A stretch of 64,000 bases of DNA from Epsilonproteobacteria bacterium tcs-49. GTDB taxonomy: Bacteria > Campylobacterota > Campylobacteria > Campylobacterales > Sulfurovaceae. The stretch covers positions 62,001 to 126,000 of the forward strand of contig LLYS01000006.1 of NCBI GenBank assembly GCA_002049495.1. The letters are read 5' to 3'. The translations under genes and the position numbers were made by a program. A model generated the notes under the pieces. The model saw only the letters and a program-made list of their open reading frames with translations. It was not told the DNA's origin and did no database searches. Shown here piece by piece: positions 1 to 11,226 of the stretch. Numbering within the stretch: the first letter of the stretch is position 1; every line of letters begins with the position of its first letter.

Positions 1-859
1 TTTCAAAAGCGTCGATAAAGATCTTTTTACCCGTCTCATTGAGCAGGCAGTAGTTGAGCTTGCTGTCAAAATGCTTGTGTACCTGCAGCTTTTTACGGCC
101 CACGAGGTCAAAGATCGTTTTGTACACGACGACGGGCTTGAACGCTTCGCTCAAATCCAGGCTGAGGCTGAAGCGCCCCTCCTGCGGCGCGTGCAAAAAG
201 CTGATGGTCTGATTTAGATGTGTCGTGTAGAGCTGGGAGATCGTTTTGGTATAAAGCAGGGTGTTGCCAAAGGAGATGAGGGCGTTTATGGGGTTGTCCG
301 GCGGGCGTTTGACGCGCTTGTTCATCACGAAGTCCTCTCGCAGAAAATGGCGGAAACTGTCATAAAACCTGTGCCATATCTGCCCCTCGACAAACAGCAC
401 CTGCTCCAGCGAAAGCTCCCTGTCCAAAAATCTGTCCACCTCCGTTTTGAGCCAGTCAAGCAGGGGTTTGAGGTCGCTTTTGCCGTGGCGGTAGTAGTGA
501 TACAGAGTTTCATGTACATTCGCGGCGATAGCGCGAACGATCGCCTTGGCGATCTCTATGCGTCCGGTGGTGTGGGTATGTGCCTGTTTGATGGTCAGGT
601 CGCCGCTGACGAGGTTTTCTTTTGGGTAGTAGCTGCCCGAGTAGTGGCCGTAGTAGTTGAAGATATGCACAACGATCCCCGCTTTGGAGATAAAATCCAG
701 AAACTTGGTGTTGAAACTCACCTCGTTCATGCAGTACAGCTCCCTGGTGTCCCGGATGGGCAGGTAGAAACGGCCCTTTTTATTGGAAAAGGCTATGGAG
801 TTGTCCTTGCGGGAAAGTTCGCCGGGGGAAAAGATGTAGCGGGTGTGGTTTTTTGCCAT
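1..859 (-). CDS. cas1: CRISPR-associated endonuclease Cas1 (type I-B), 3' end outside window
   Basis: Cas1 is the integrase that, with Cas2, inserts new spacers into a CRISPR array. I translated the minus strand from the ATG at 859-857. The frame is open to the window edge, giving 286 residues without a stop, so the C-terminus and probably cas2 lie to the left. Family features are visible: the metal-ligand Glu in FVEGQIW (about residue 158), the NPINALISFGNTLLYT segment, His in SFLHAP (about 223) and the acidic residue in DLSEAFKP (about 238). These match the Glu-His-Glu/Asp triad of Cas1. The start follows a GGAG ribosome site, 8 bases after the cas4 stop, so the two are co-transcribed. Nothing in the visible part suggests damage, so adaptation may survive even though the interference genes upstream are broken. 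Confidence 0.95.
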   Translation of the reverse strand, partial: MAKNHTRYIFSPGELSRKDNSIAFSNKKGRFYLPIRDTRELYCMNEVSFNTKFLDFISKAGIVVHIFNYYGHYSGSYYPKENLVSGDLTIKQAHTHTTGRIEIAKAIVRAIAANVHETLYHYYRHGKSDLKPLLDWLKTEVDRFLDRELSLEQVLFVEGQIWHRFYDSFRHFLREDFVMNKRVKRPPDNPINALISFGNTLLYTKTISQLYTTHLNQTISFLHAPQEGRFSLSLDLSEAFKPVVVYKTIFDLVGRKKLQVHKHFDSKLNYCLLNETGKKIFIDAFE

Positions 860-867
860 GACGTCTC

Positions 868-1344
868 CTAGATAAAACAGTATTCAAAGTAGGCGCAGCG
901 CTTGCACTTCCTGTCAAAAACGGCTGCAGGCGGAGCAGGGCGGTCGATGAGGCGCTGGATCTCTTCAAGCACATGCAAAAGCTGCGCTTCGTTCTCTTTT
1001 GTGAGTTCCACGTGGTGGACTTTTTTGTTTTGTCTGTTTTTTTCCAGAAACTCTATCTTGCCCTTCTTGTCGATCCCTTTTTGTTTGAGTTTGTAGAGGT
1101 ACAAAAGGACTTGCCACTTCACCGCTTGGGGGTCGGAGTCGCTTTTTTTGACTTCCACCAGATACTCTTTGGTCAATTTGTCTACTTTGACGTTGTCGAT
1201 GGAGATTTCGGCACTTTTGCTGTGCTCGGCGTTGATCTCGTGCAGCACTTTGCCCATGCGCACATCTTCGCTGTTGTCTTCGAGGTTGATGCGGTTGGCG
1301 TGGAGCCAGCACTGGGTGGGGCAGTGGAAGTAGTAGTTGATCAA
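868..1344 (-). CDS. cas4: CRISPR-associated exonuclease Cas4
   Basis: Cas4 is a RecB-type nuclease with an iron-sulfur cluster that trims prespacers and selects PAM-bearing spacers for Cas1-Cas2. The 158-residue frame shows the N-terminal Cys of YYFHCPTQCW, a RecB-like LVEVKKSD motif near residue 63, and the C-terminal Cys cluster CKRCAYFEYC that completes the cluster ligands. The listed start is a TTG. In-frame codons just upstream encode KITGT, which belongs to the usual N-terminal signature of this family (ITGTLINYYFHC), but no ATG, GTG or TTG precedes it. The ribosome must therefore use the TTG or a rare ATA/ATC codon. The normal start may have been lost when the toxin-antitoxin pair was inserted: the GNAT stop lies only 26 bases upstream. 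Confidence 0.9.
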   Translation of the reverse strand: MINYYFHCPTQCWLHANRINLEDNSEDVRMGKVLHEINAEHSKSAEISIDNVKVDKLTKEYLVEVKKSDSDPQAVKWQVLLYLYKLKQKGIDKKGKIEFLEKNRQNKKVHHVELTKENEAQLLHVLEEIQRLIDRPAPPAAVFDRKCKRCAYFEYCFI

Positions 1345-1370
1345 GGTGCCGGTGATTTTTGATGCGGAAG

Positions 1371-1898
1371 CTATGGGAGAGCCTTTCTTATCTCTTTGGC
1401 GGAGAGATACATCATGGTTTGCAAAGGTCTGGTCGGGAGTTCGCCCGACACGGCGGGCAGTACTTCAAAGCCGTATTGCTGGTAAAAGTCTTGGGCCTCT
1501 TTTTTCGCATCCACGACGATACCGATGCAACCCGCTTGCTCTTCTATGAGCAAAGCAAGGTACAGGATATGCCGTAAAAGTGCTTTGCCGACGCCTCTGC
1601 CGTGATAGCGTCTGTCTACGCCGAGCCTGGCCAGGCGCAGGATGGGAAGCGGATACTTTGGCAGGGTGCGAAACTCTTTTTTATCGATATTTTCTATGTT
1701 GAGCGAAGAGACACTGACAGTTGCGTAGCCTATGGGTGCCGACTTGTTGCTGTTTTGTGCGATGTAGGTCGTGCCGATTTTGTGTTTAAATTGATTTTGG
1801 CCGGCAAATTTGATAAAAAAGCGGTCTATCTCTATGTCGCCGCTGGAAAAGCCGCTTCTATCGTCGGTTTTTCGGAGTTTGCGTATCTCAAGACTCAT
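1371..1898 (-). CDS. GNAT-family acetyltransferase, probable TacT/AtaT-like toxin
   Basis: This 175-residue protein has the GNAT fold signature: the acetyl-CoA loop RRYHGRGVGKALL near residues 95-108 and a late FYQQYGFE segment with the Tyr often acting as general acid. Length and layout fit the type II toxins TacT, AtaT and KacT, which acetylate the amino group of aminoacyl-tRNA and stop translation. The gene overlaps the end of the RHH-type gene upstream by 11 bases (1888-1898), the usual antitoxin-then-toxin arrangement. It sits inside the cas operon between cas3 and cas4, on the same strand. Function as a toxin is inferred from family and pairing; an ordinary N-acetyltransferase is less likely given the partner. 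Confidence 0.85.
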   Translation of the reverse strand: MSLEIRKLRKTDDRSGFSSGDIEIDRFFIKFAGQNQFKHKIGTTYIAQNSNKSAPIGYATVSVSSLNIENIDKKEFRTLPKYPLPILRLARLGVDRRYHGRGVGKALLRHILYLALLIEEQAGCIGIVVDAKKEAQDFYQQYGFEVLPAVSGELPTRPLQTMMYLSAKEIRKALP

Positions 1899-2142
1899 TC
1901 ATCAGCTTTTTCAGGGCTTTGGTGGGTGGTTTCTCGGTGGAGACGACGCTATCGAAGGTGTCTTTTGTGATCGTGATAGAAGGCGGTATGATGATATCAT
2001 CAGGCAGCTCCTCATGTACGCTGATATAGTGCAGCAGGGCCTGTTCTAGGATAAAGCCCTTTTTCTGGCCCGATTTTTTAGCAAATGCTTCAAAGCTTGC
2101 CTTTGTCTCTTCGGAGATGTATCCTGAAACCTGTGTACTCAT
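1888..2142 (-). CDS. RHH/DUF1778-type antitoxin
   Basis: An 84-residue protein. Its N-terminal half (TQVSGYISEETKASFEAFA, then a helix around GFILEQALLHYI) fits a ribbon-helix-helix DNA-binding domain. The C-terminal tail is proline- and acid-rich (PDDIIIPPS, then STEKPPTKALKK) and would wrap the toxin. This is the form of TacA-like antitoxins that pair with GNAT toxins. It immediately precedes and overlaps the GNAT gene. A consensus promoter with an inverted repeat over its -10 box lies just upstream, consistent with autorepression by the RHH-toxin complex. The pair is thus a self-contained module within the cas operon. Confidence 0.85.
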   Translation of the reverse strand: MSTQVSGYISEETKASFEAFAKKSGQKKGFILEQALLHYISVHEELPDDIIIPPSITITKDTFDSVVSTEKPPTKALKKLMNES

Positions 2143-2160
2143 AGCCTATCCTTTTTTTCT

Positions 2161-2192
2161 ACTATTTTATAGAAAAATGTAGAGGTTGTCAA
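2161..2192 (-). promoter_or_regulatory. Promoter and candidate operator of the toxin-antitoxin pair
   Basis: Read on the minus strand, a perfect -35 box TTGACA (2192-2187) is followed by 17 bases and a -10 box TAAAAT (2169-2164), 21 bases before the antitoxin ATG. An inverted repeat, TTTTTCTA and TAGAAAAA, flanks the -10 region (about 2151-2177) and would suit RHH binding. The -35 box begins only 2 bases after the cas3 stop codon, so the module carries its own promoter and need not depend on cas transcription. Confidence 0.7.
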
Positions 2193-2194
2193 AA

Positions 2195-4600
2195 TTATAA
2201 AAAGTTTGAATTTTGCAACGCGTTGTAAGCCACTCTATCAAATTTGCCTTCTTTTGTTATAAACTCTTCATAGTTTTGAATAAAATAATACCCGTACATC
2301 TTTTCGCCGGTAAGAGGCCTGTCATGATAGTGCGGCTTCAAAACAGAAAAGGTAAAAAACTGCATGAGCGGGTTTATCCGGGTGCGCTGCACTTTCTTTT
2401 GAGCAAAACCCTCAAAACCCTCTATATTATTCAGTGCGATAAACTCATCCCACACTTTTTGACCGTCGAGCTTCCCATCGGTTAAAAACCTTTCATCCAG
2501 ATCAGCAAATTCTTTAACACCATTATAGATGGATAGGTCAATCTGGAAGGGGAGATACAGCATGAAGTTTTGAGAGCTTATCAGTGTCATGGTTTTTGCG
2601 ATCTCTTTGTAATTGAGCGTTTTTACCAGCTGCGAAAAACGGTCGTAATTGGTAAAAAGCCCGTCTTCAAATCTATTACCCTGGGTTTTGATCCTGTTTA
2701 GTACTTCAGCATAGTAGCGGTCAAACTCTTTGTTTTGCAAAATTTTTCTGTATTTAGTCTGCGTGAGATCAAATTCCAAACGGTTGTCGTCGCGGTAAAT
2801 ATCCTTTGCAGGATCCAGATCAAAAAAGTATACTTTGCCTTCTCTTTTGCAGTTTCTGTTGATCCTGCCCATGAACTGCTCTTCGCTGTCGATGGTGGAG
2901 ATATCTTTAAAGCCGATATCCATATCGATATCAACGCCCGCTTCGATCACCTGAGTAGCTACGATGATAAGGTTTTCATTTTTGCTTTTTTCAATGATGT
3001 ATTGGCGGTACGCTTTATTGTCATCGCCACTGAGTTCATAAACATTGTCAAACTCCTCCTTGATCAGTTCCTAAAACTCCCGGGCGCTTTGTTTTTTGAT
3101 AAATTCAAAAAGGATTTTTTTATCTTTTGGTTGTGCTTTCAATATATCAAAAAGCTTTTCCAGACTTACTTCTTCATCCAGCAGCGAAAAGTCAGGTACC
3201 ACCCTTTTTTTAAAAAGTTCATCTGTAAAAAGACTGTTTCTTTTTTCTTTGCTGATAAGAGAGACAAAATTGCCCTTTTCTTCCAAGAAGTGGTCAAGCT
3301 TGGGCAGTGTGGCGGACATAATGATGATCTTAATATTGAGCAGGCTTGCGTATTTGTCAAAAAACTCCACCATGTACCACCAAAGGTGATTGTTGTAACT
3401 TTGTATCTCATCAAGGATGATTACGCTGTTTGCCAGCTGCCACAACGGAAAGTTATCCTCTTTTGACGTTCCAAACAGAATATTAAACAGGGTTACGTGA
3501 GTGGAAATGATAGCCGGGGAGTGGAAAAAAAGGCGGTTGATATAGGACTTTTTATACTCGGTTTCGCAGTCTTCTTGATTTTTTTCATCTACATCTATGG
3601 GAGTTATGGAGTTGATCATTTCTATGGACAGACTGTCTCCAAAAATCTCATCAAACACGGTTTTCGTCTGCTCTACAAGCGTATTGAAAGGAAAAATATA
3701 AAAAAGCTTGTTCAAATCCCGGTGGGTTTCAAGCAGGCGTAAAGCCAGATTGATCGAGGTGATCGTTTTGCCGCTGCCGGTAGGGGCTTCAAGGTAAAAT
3801 ATATGTTTATCTTTATTTTGGGGTAAAAGCAGGTTTTTTTGTGCCTCTTCAAACATTTCATTGCGCAGTACGTTGATCCCGATGGGGTTTTGAAATTGCG
3901 CTATATGATCTTGAAATTTTTTACTGAGTTCTGTTTTGTCCTCTTGGGAAAATATACCGAAATTTTCTACGGAGAAATTTGCCATATAATCGTTGGTAGC
4001 GTAGTAGTCGCTTGAAACGAGCAGAGAGAAAAGCAGTTTGTTGAGGATATAAAATTCAAAATGTGGAATATTGAATTTGTCTAGATACTGCCAGTAAGAT
4101 TTGGGGTTATTCTCATCTCTTCGGTACAGTTCAAAGCTTGCCAGACGGCCGTGGTGTTTTGCCTGGTGGTAGGAAAAAGCATAAAGTAAGAACTTAAACT
4201 TTTCCTTTGTCCCCCTGTCTTTGATTTTGCCGATAGTTTCTAAGTAGTGATCGATAAACATTTGCGATGAAAGTGAGGAATGGTCACTGCTTTTTGTTTC
4301 CTGCCTGTATACCTTGAAATGGTCATTTTCCATTTTTTTGGCTTGAAAGTGGGGGTTAACCTTCCCCAAATCATGCAAGTAAACGGTATCGATAAACATT
4401 TTTTTCAAAAGTTCACAATTTTTGTTATCAATCGTTTCTATAAGCTTGTCGATGAGCGGTTCTAAGTTTTTGTCATCTATTGTTTTATATAGATATCTTA
4501 AGGTTAAATCAGAGTGTTCAGATAAGGTTTCTGAAGGAGTGTGAGCCAGATATTTTTTATCGATACCAAACTCAGATAAAGGTGTAGTTTTTGCCGTCAT
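2195..4600 (-). pseudogene. cas3: cas3 helicase-nuclease (type I-B), interrupted by an in-frame amber codon
   Basis: Cas3 is the HD nuclease and SF2 helicase that degrades DNA marked by Cascade. From the ATG at 4600 the frame encodes an HD domain (YLHDLGK near residue 53, SYHQAKHHG further on), Walker A APTGSGKT, DEIQ in place of DEAD, and SATLP, and then stops at a TAG at 3073-3071 after 509 residues. The same frame reads on after the TAG without a gap. It encodes RecA lobe 2 with motif V (ATQVIEAGVDID) and motif VI (QFMGRINR), and ends at 2195. A single base change to a sense codon would give a normal 801-residue Cas3. As it stands, the two helicase lobes are on separate polypeptides or the second half is not made. 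No good in-frame start follows the TAG before a GTG at 2950. The start overlaps cas5 by 29 bases. Confidence 0.9.
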
Positions 4601-5375
4601 AAGAGTATGTATCCTTGGGAAAAGTGTCTATTTCATAATTTGTAAATATCATGGGTTTGTATTCATAAAAATGATATTGTTCTTGAAGTGTATAGGGGCT
4701 GATCTCTTGAAAGAAGTAGGGGTTTGGATCCTCTTCTCTTGCCCATCCATCAAGTTTTTCAAAGTTTTTAATAAAAAGCGAGTCTATAAATTGCCCTTTT
4801 GCCTGCTGTAAAGCAATAGCGGTGACCTCCGTGATATGTGCAAAATGATCATTCTTACCAAGATAGGGGATAAAAACAGCTTTTTCATCTATCAGGTAGG
4901 CACGAACTTTTTGAAACGCTTCACTCCCGTCATCAAGGAGCATTATCTGCCAGGAAGGGTTTTCCAGCCATTGTTCACGTACCACCAGGTTGCCTCCCTG
5001 TTCTTGGCTGGCATACCCTACGGAGTTGTTAAAGGTTTGAATCTTTTTACTGAAGTATCCGTTGGGGGCCAGGGGAGTAATAGAGACTTTTACATGTTTT
5101 AGCTTCTCATAAAATTCGGGCATTTGTGCATCAAGGTTATCCAGCTTTGCCTGCCACTGTTTTTTTTCTTTGTTTTTTGTGGCTTTTATCCGGGTTTTGA
5201 TGTGCTGTTTTTGATCGTGCAGCTGCGTATAGCCTCCATATCCGGCTATTGCTCCAAGCAAACCTAAAAGAGCGGGTTTGTGGATATTGTTATAAGTAAA
5301 ATACGCATACGCGTTGACATCGGGCTTTCTAAAGCAGGCTGTTTTGCCGCTGAGTTTGAAACTGATCGCTTCCAT
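4572..5375 (-). CDS. cas5: CRISPR-associated protein Cas5 (type I-B, Cas5h-like)
   Basis: Cas5 is the RAMP subunit that caps the 5' handle of the crRNA in the Cascade complex. The 267-residue frame starts with the typical Cas5 strand pattern (ISFKLSGKTACFRKPD, then KPALLGLLGAIAGYGG), which is the family's N-terminal ferredoxin-like fold with a glycine-rich turn. Its position between cas7 and cas3 is the normal I-B order. The ATG is 3 bases after the cas7 stop and the 3' end overlaps the cas3 start, so translation is probably coupled. A basic insert of about 25 residues (residues 60-85, rich in Lys) may contact RNA. The frame is intact. Confidence 0.9.
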   Translation of the reverse strand: MEAISFKLSGKTACFRKPDVNAYAYFTYNNIHKPALLGLLGAIAGYGGYTQLHDQKQHIKTRIKATKNKEKKQWQAKLDNLDAQMPEFYEKLKHVKVSITPLAPNGYFSKKIQTFNNSVGYASQEQGGNLVVREQWLENPSWQIMLLDDGSEAFQKVRAYLIDEKAVFIPYLGKNDHFAHITEVTAIALQQAKGQFIDSLFIKNFEKLDGWAREEDPNPYFFQEISPYTLQEQYHFYEYKPMIFTNYEIDTFPKDTYSYDGKNYTFI

Positions 5376-5378
5376 GAT

Positions 5379-8164
<2,786 letters not shown>

Positions 8165-8168
<4 letters not shown>

Positions 8169-8905
8169 CCCAAACCTTTCCCCAAACAAAACCCACCACC
8201 AAACGAATTTTTTTCGCCCAAACCGCACGCCATCGCCGTAAACGCCAGCTTCTGGCTTGTCTCATCTTCGTTGGGTACTATTTTAAATTTATTGCCAAAG
8301 AGGCGCACGCCTTTGCCATCTTTGTTGAGGTGGATATTTTGCGGGACTTTGTTTTTCAGCTCCAGCAGCTGGATGAAGTTTTGCTTCTCCTCAAGCTTTT
8401 CGCCGAAAAAGCTTTGGTACTTTTTCGCGGCGTTGTCGTGGAGCTGTTTTTGCAGCTTCATGATATCGCCGTCGCTTTCCAAGGTCCAGTACAGAGGCCG
8501 ATCTTTGTCATCGTTGCCGGAGGTGACGATCGTGGGGGTAGGGGTGTAGAGTTCGGAGATGAAAAACTGCGGCACATGTTTTTTCCGGCTTTGAATGACG
8601 ATGAGATGTGGATTGTTTATATTTTCCCGCAGAGCGGTTTGCAGATAGGTCGCGAGCTTTTCGTCAAAGCAGCGCAGGGTAAACGTCGCCGTCGTGCCTT
8701 GGGCGTAGCTTCCTCCTGGTACCATCTTTTGGGTGTAGAGACCGCCAAAGCTGTAGTGTTTGAAGTCTCGGCTTTTATGCAAAGCAGCAAAGTGCTCATC
8801 CTGGCAGAGACTGTAGTCGATATATTTTGCCAGAGTCTGGGGCATCTGCTTAAAATGCAGGTCGGTTTTTAAAAATACGGTGTTGGTCAGTTCAAAAAGT
8901 TTCAT
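8165..8905 (-). CDS. cas6: CRISPR RNA endoribonuclease Cas6
   Basis: Cas6 cuts the CRISPR transcript within each repeat to release crRNAs. The 246-residue product has the C-terminal glycine-rich loop that defines the family (GLGEKNSFGGGFC near residues 225-240), preceded by a FTAMACGLG strand. An N-terminal ferredoxin-like start (MKLFELTNTVFLK) is visible. I choose the ATG at 8905 because AAGGA lies 7 bases upstream; an in-frame ATG at 8920 has no such site. It is the first gene of the cas operon on this strand, and the 139 bases before it (to the AEC gene stop) presumably hold the operon promoter, though no convincing -35/-10 pair stands out. The frame is intact. Confidence 0.9.
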
Positions 8906-9043
8906 CAGGAATCCTTGCATTGCATCTTATAAAACAGATGCTACCATCTTAAAAATAAAATGATACTTACTGAGTTAAAAAATATTTAATAAAGTGAAAG
9001 TTTTGTAGATAAAATACGCACCCTGTATCTTTGGATAAAAGGA

Positions 9044-9940
9044 TTAAACCAGCAGATAAACCCCCGCGGTTGTCAGCAGGCACAGCAGGGTACCGTAGCC
9101 CACGATCGCGGAGCTTAGACGCGGGTTGAGCCCCGCCATGGAAGCCAGGGCCCCTGCGGTGATCATGGGCCCCATCGCCGCTTCCATCACCGTGACCGCG
9201 TAGAGGGTTTGAGAGGGGTTGAACAGACCCAAAGCAGCGGCGGCGAGCAGGGGAGAGAGTAGCAGTTTCGCCCCCAAAGCCCAGCCAAAAGGCTGCAGCT
9301 GCGATTTTGGCAATCTCAGCCGCAGCTGCAAACCCACCGCGACCAGCGCAAGAGGCACGATCGTATCGGCCAGGCGCGACAGCAGGGCGTGCAGGGGTTG
9401 GGGATACTCCCCCAAAGGCAAGACCAAAGCACACACCAGCGCGACAAAAGGGGGAAACAAAGCGATCTTTTTGGCGATACGAAAGGCGTTAAACCCCTCC
9501 CCATGCCCATACAGCGCAACGATGATACTGCCGTACACCGACAGGGCTAAAAAGCTGCCCATCTGATCATAGACCATGACATAAGCCAGCGCTTCGGTGC
9601 CGAAATAGGCGCTGATGACGGGAATTCCTACAAAAGAGGTGTTGCCCAGCACCCCCGTTAGCAACACCGCACCCGTCGTTGTTCTACTCCAACGAAAGTA
9701 GCGCGAGAGAGTGAAAAGCAGCAGCGCCGAACCGCCCATGGCAACCCAGGGGATCATCGCCGGAAGCAGCAGCTCGCTGCTAAGCTGCAGCTTTGGCACC
9801 TCCAGCAAGATCATCGCGGGCAAAGAGATATAGATGACAAACAGGTTGAGCACTTCGGGGGCGTTTTGGGGAAAGAGGTTGCGTTTTTGCAGGAAATAGC
9901 CCGCAAAAAGCGCAGCAAGGATCAGAAGAAAGTTTGCCAT
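9044..9940 (-). CDS. AEC-family (auxin efflux carrier) transporter
   Basis: A membrane protein of about 298 residues with around ten hydrophobic segments, beginning [20 protein letters not shown]. It carries family-typical segments such as [24 protein letters not shown] and a C-terminal [20 protein letters not shown] carriers export or exchange small organic anions such as malonate or malate; the substrate here cannot be told. The gene follows pyrF by a few bases with AGGTG before the ATG at 9940, so it is probably co-transcribed with pyrF. The GTG at 9946 is a possible alternative start. Confidence 0.88.
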   Translation of the reverse strand: MANFLLILAALFAGYFLQKRNLFPQNAPEVLNLFVIYISLPAMILLEVPKLQLSSELLLPAMIPWVAMGGSALLLFTLSRYFRWSRTTTGAVLLTGVLGNTSFVGIPVISAYFGTEALAYVMVYDQMGSFLALSVYGSIIVALYGHGEGFNAFRIAKKIALFPPFVALVCALVLPLGEYPQPLHALLSRLADTIVPLALVAVGLQLRLRLPKSQLQPFGWALGAKLLLSPLLAAAALGLFNPSQTLYAVTVMEAAMGPMITAGALASMAGLNPRLSSAIVGYGTLLCLLTTAGVYLLV

Positions 9941-9946
9941 AAGCAC

Positions 9947-10645
9947 CTAGGCGGTTTGCATGGAGCTGTCACCGAGAATCTTTTCCACCACCGCTTTGGG
10001 ATTGTCTGCTTTATAAATAGGGCGTCCCACGACGATGATATCCACCTCTTCGCTTTTGGCCACCGCCAGGTCCGCGACCCTGGCTTGATCCCCCGCATCT
10101 TCGCCGAAGGGGCGGATGCCCGGGGTCAGTGTCAGGAAGTTTTCGGAAGTGATGTTTTTGATCGAAGCGCTTTCAAAGGCGCTGCATACCACCCCGTCAA
10201 GCCCCGCGTCAAAGCTGTCCTTGGCAAAGCGGTCCGCTTTTTGGGCGATGTTTTCATTGTAGATATAGCCAAAGCTTTCGTTGTCAAAGGAGGTCAGCGC
10301 CGTTACCGCCAGTACCAGCGGCCGCCGATCCAGGCCACCCAAACGCTGCATCACCGTTTTCATCGCCTTTTCGCCGCTGCTGGCGTGGACGTTGAACATA
10401 TCCACCCCCATCTTCGCGATCTCCTCCGCGGCGTCTGCCATGGTGTTGGGGATGTCGTAGAGTTTCAAATCCAAAAAGATTTTAAATCCCGGATTGATCG
10501 CTTTGAGTTCGTCGATGAGATTGCGTCCGTCACGGATGAAGCTGCGAAAGCCCACTTTCATCCAGATATCAAACTCTCGCAACTCTCTTGCCAGGGCGAG
10601 AGTTTGCTCCATTTCCGGTTTGTCCAAAGCGACGCAAAGTTCCAT
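9947..10645 (-). CDS. pyrF: Orotidine 5'-phosphate decarboxylase
   Basis: PyrF converts OMP to UMP, the last step of pyrimidine synthesis. The 232-residue product shows the catalytic Asp-x-Lys-x-x-Asp in [13 protein letters not shown] near residues 58-65, the substrate segment MKVGFRSF, and the phosphate-binding [16 protein letters not shown] with the terminal Arg in VVGRPIYKA. The ATG at 10645 is preceded by AAAGGACATCCC. A longer in-frame reading to 10708 would run through the divergent promoter region and is rejected. The gene is divergent from the cyclophilin gene. Confidence 0.97.
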   Translation of the reverse strand: MELCVALDKPEMEQTLALARELREFDIWMKVGFRSFIRDGRNLIDELKAINPGFKIFLDLKLYDIPNTMADAAEEIAKMGVDMFNVHASSGEKAMKTVMQRLGGLDRRPLVLAVTALTSFDNESFGYIYNENIAQKADRFAKDSFDAGLDGVVCSAFESASIKNITSENFLTLTPGIRPFGEDAGDQARVADLAVAKSEEVDIIVVGRPIYKADNPKAVVEKILGDSSMQTA

Positions 10646-10689
10646 GGGATGTCCTTTATAGCGGTAATTTGTTTCGTAATTAAGTGTGG

Positions 10690-10695
10690 TATAAT
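10690..10695 (+). promoter_or_regulatory. -10 box of the cyclophilin gene
   Basis: A perfect TATAAT preceded by GTGG lies 37 bases before the ATG at 10733. No good -35 box is seen at the right distance, which is common for sigma-70 promoters in this phylum. Confidence 0.6.
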
Positions 10696-10732
10696 AGCAA
10701 ATAACCAATTAAAAACGATAGAAGGAAAAGAT

Positions 10733-11221
10733 ATGTTTGGAAAAAAATTAAAAGAGTTTGATCTCACCGACGTAGAACAGAATCAATACGCAAAGATTAC
10801 CACGAGCAAGGGAGTAATGACGCTCAAGCTTTACCCCGAAGAGGTGCCCAACACCGTGGCCAACTTCGCGCATCTGGCAAAAGAGGGCTTTTACGACGGT
10901 TTGAAATTCCACCGCGTGATCCCCGGTTTCATGGCACAGGGCGGCTGCCCCAACGGGACGGGCACGGGCGGTCCGGACTGGGCGATCAAGTGTGAAACGG
11001 AAAAAAACACCCACAAACACCAAAAAGGGACGCTTTCCATGGCCCACGCGGGCAAAGATACCGGCGGCAGCCAGTTTTTCATCTGCTTCGTTCCCTGCCC
11101 ACACCTTGACGGCGGACACACCGTATTCGGCGATATCGACGATGCGGACAGTATGATGGTTCTTGATACGATCGAGCAAAACGATACGATCGAAAAGATC
11201 GAAATCCTCAGCGAAAAGTAG
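10733..11221 (+). CDS. Peptidyl-prolyl cis-trans isomerase, cyclophilin type
   Basis: A 162-residue single-domain cyclophilin that speeds proline isomerisation in folding proteins. The active-site signature is complete: [13 protein letters not shown] (catalytic Arg and Phe), [20 protein letters not shown], and HTVFGDI. No signal peptide is present, so it is cytoplasmic. The ATG at 10733 follows GAAGGAAAAGAT. A much longer in-frame reading that begins at 9866 runs antisense through pyrF and is not credible. The next gene, nadE, starts 6 bases after the stop, so the two are likely one transcript. Confidence 0.97.
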   Translation: MFGKKLKEFDLTDVEQNQYAKITTSKGVMTLKLYPEEVPNTVANFAHLAKEGFYDGLKFHRVIPGFMAQGGCPNGTGTGGPDWAIKCETEKNTHKHQKGTLSMAHAGKDTGGSQFFICFVPCPHLDGGHTVFGDIDDADSMMVLDTIEQNDTIEKIEILSEK

Positions 11222-11226
11222 GCACC

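Noticed and set aside
218-871. Plus-strand open frame of 217 codons
   Set aside because: It is antisense to cas1, whose minus-strand translation carries conserved Cas1 motifs throughout.
9866-10732. Upstream extension of the cyclophilin frame
   Set aside because: It runs antisense through pyrF and across the divergent promoter; the cyclophilin fold begins at 10733 with a ribosome site.
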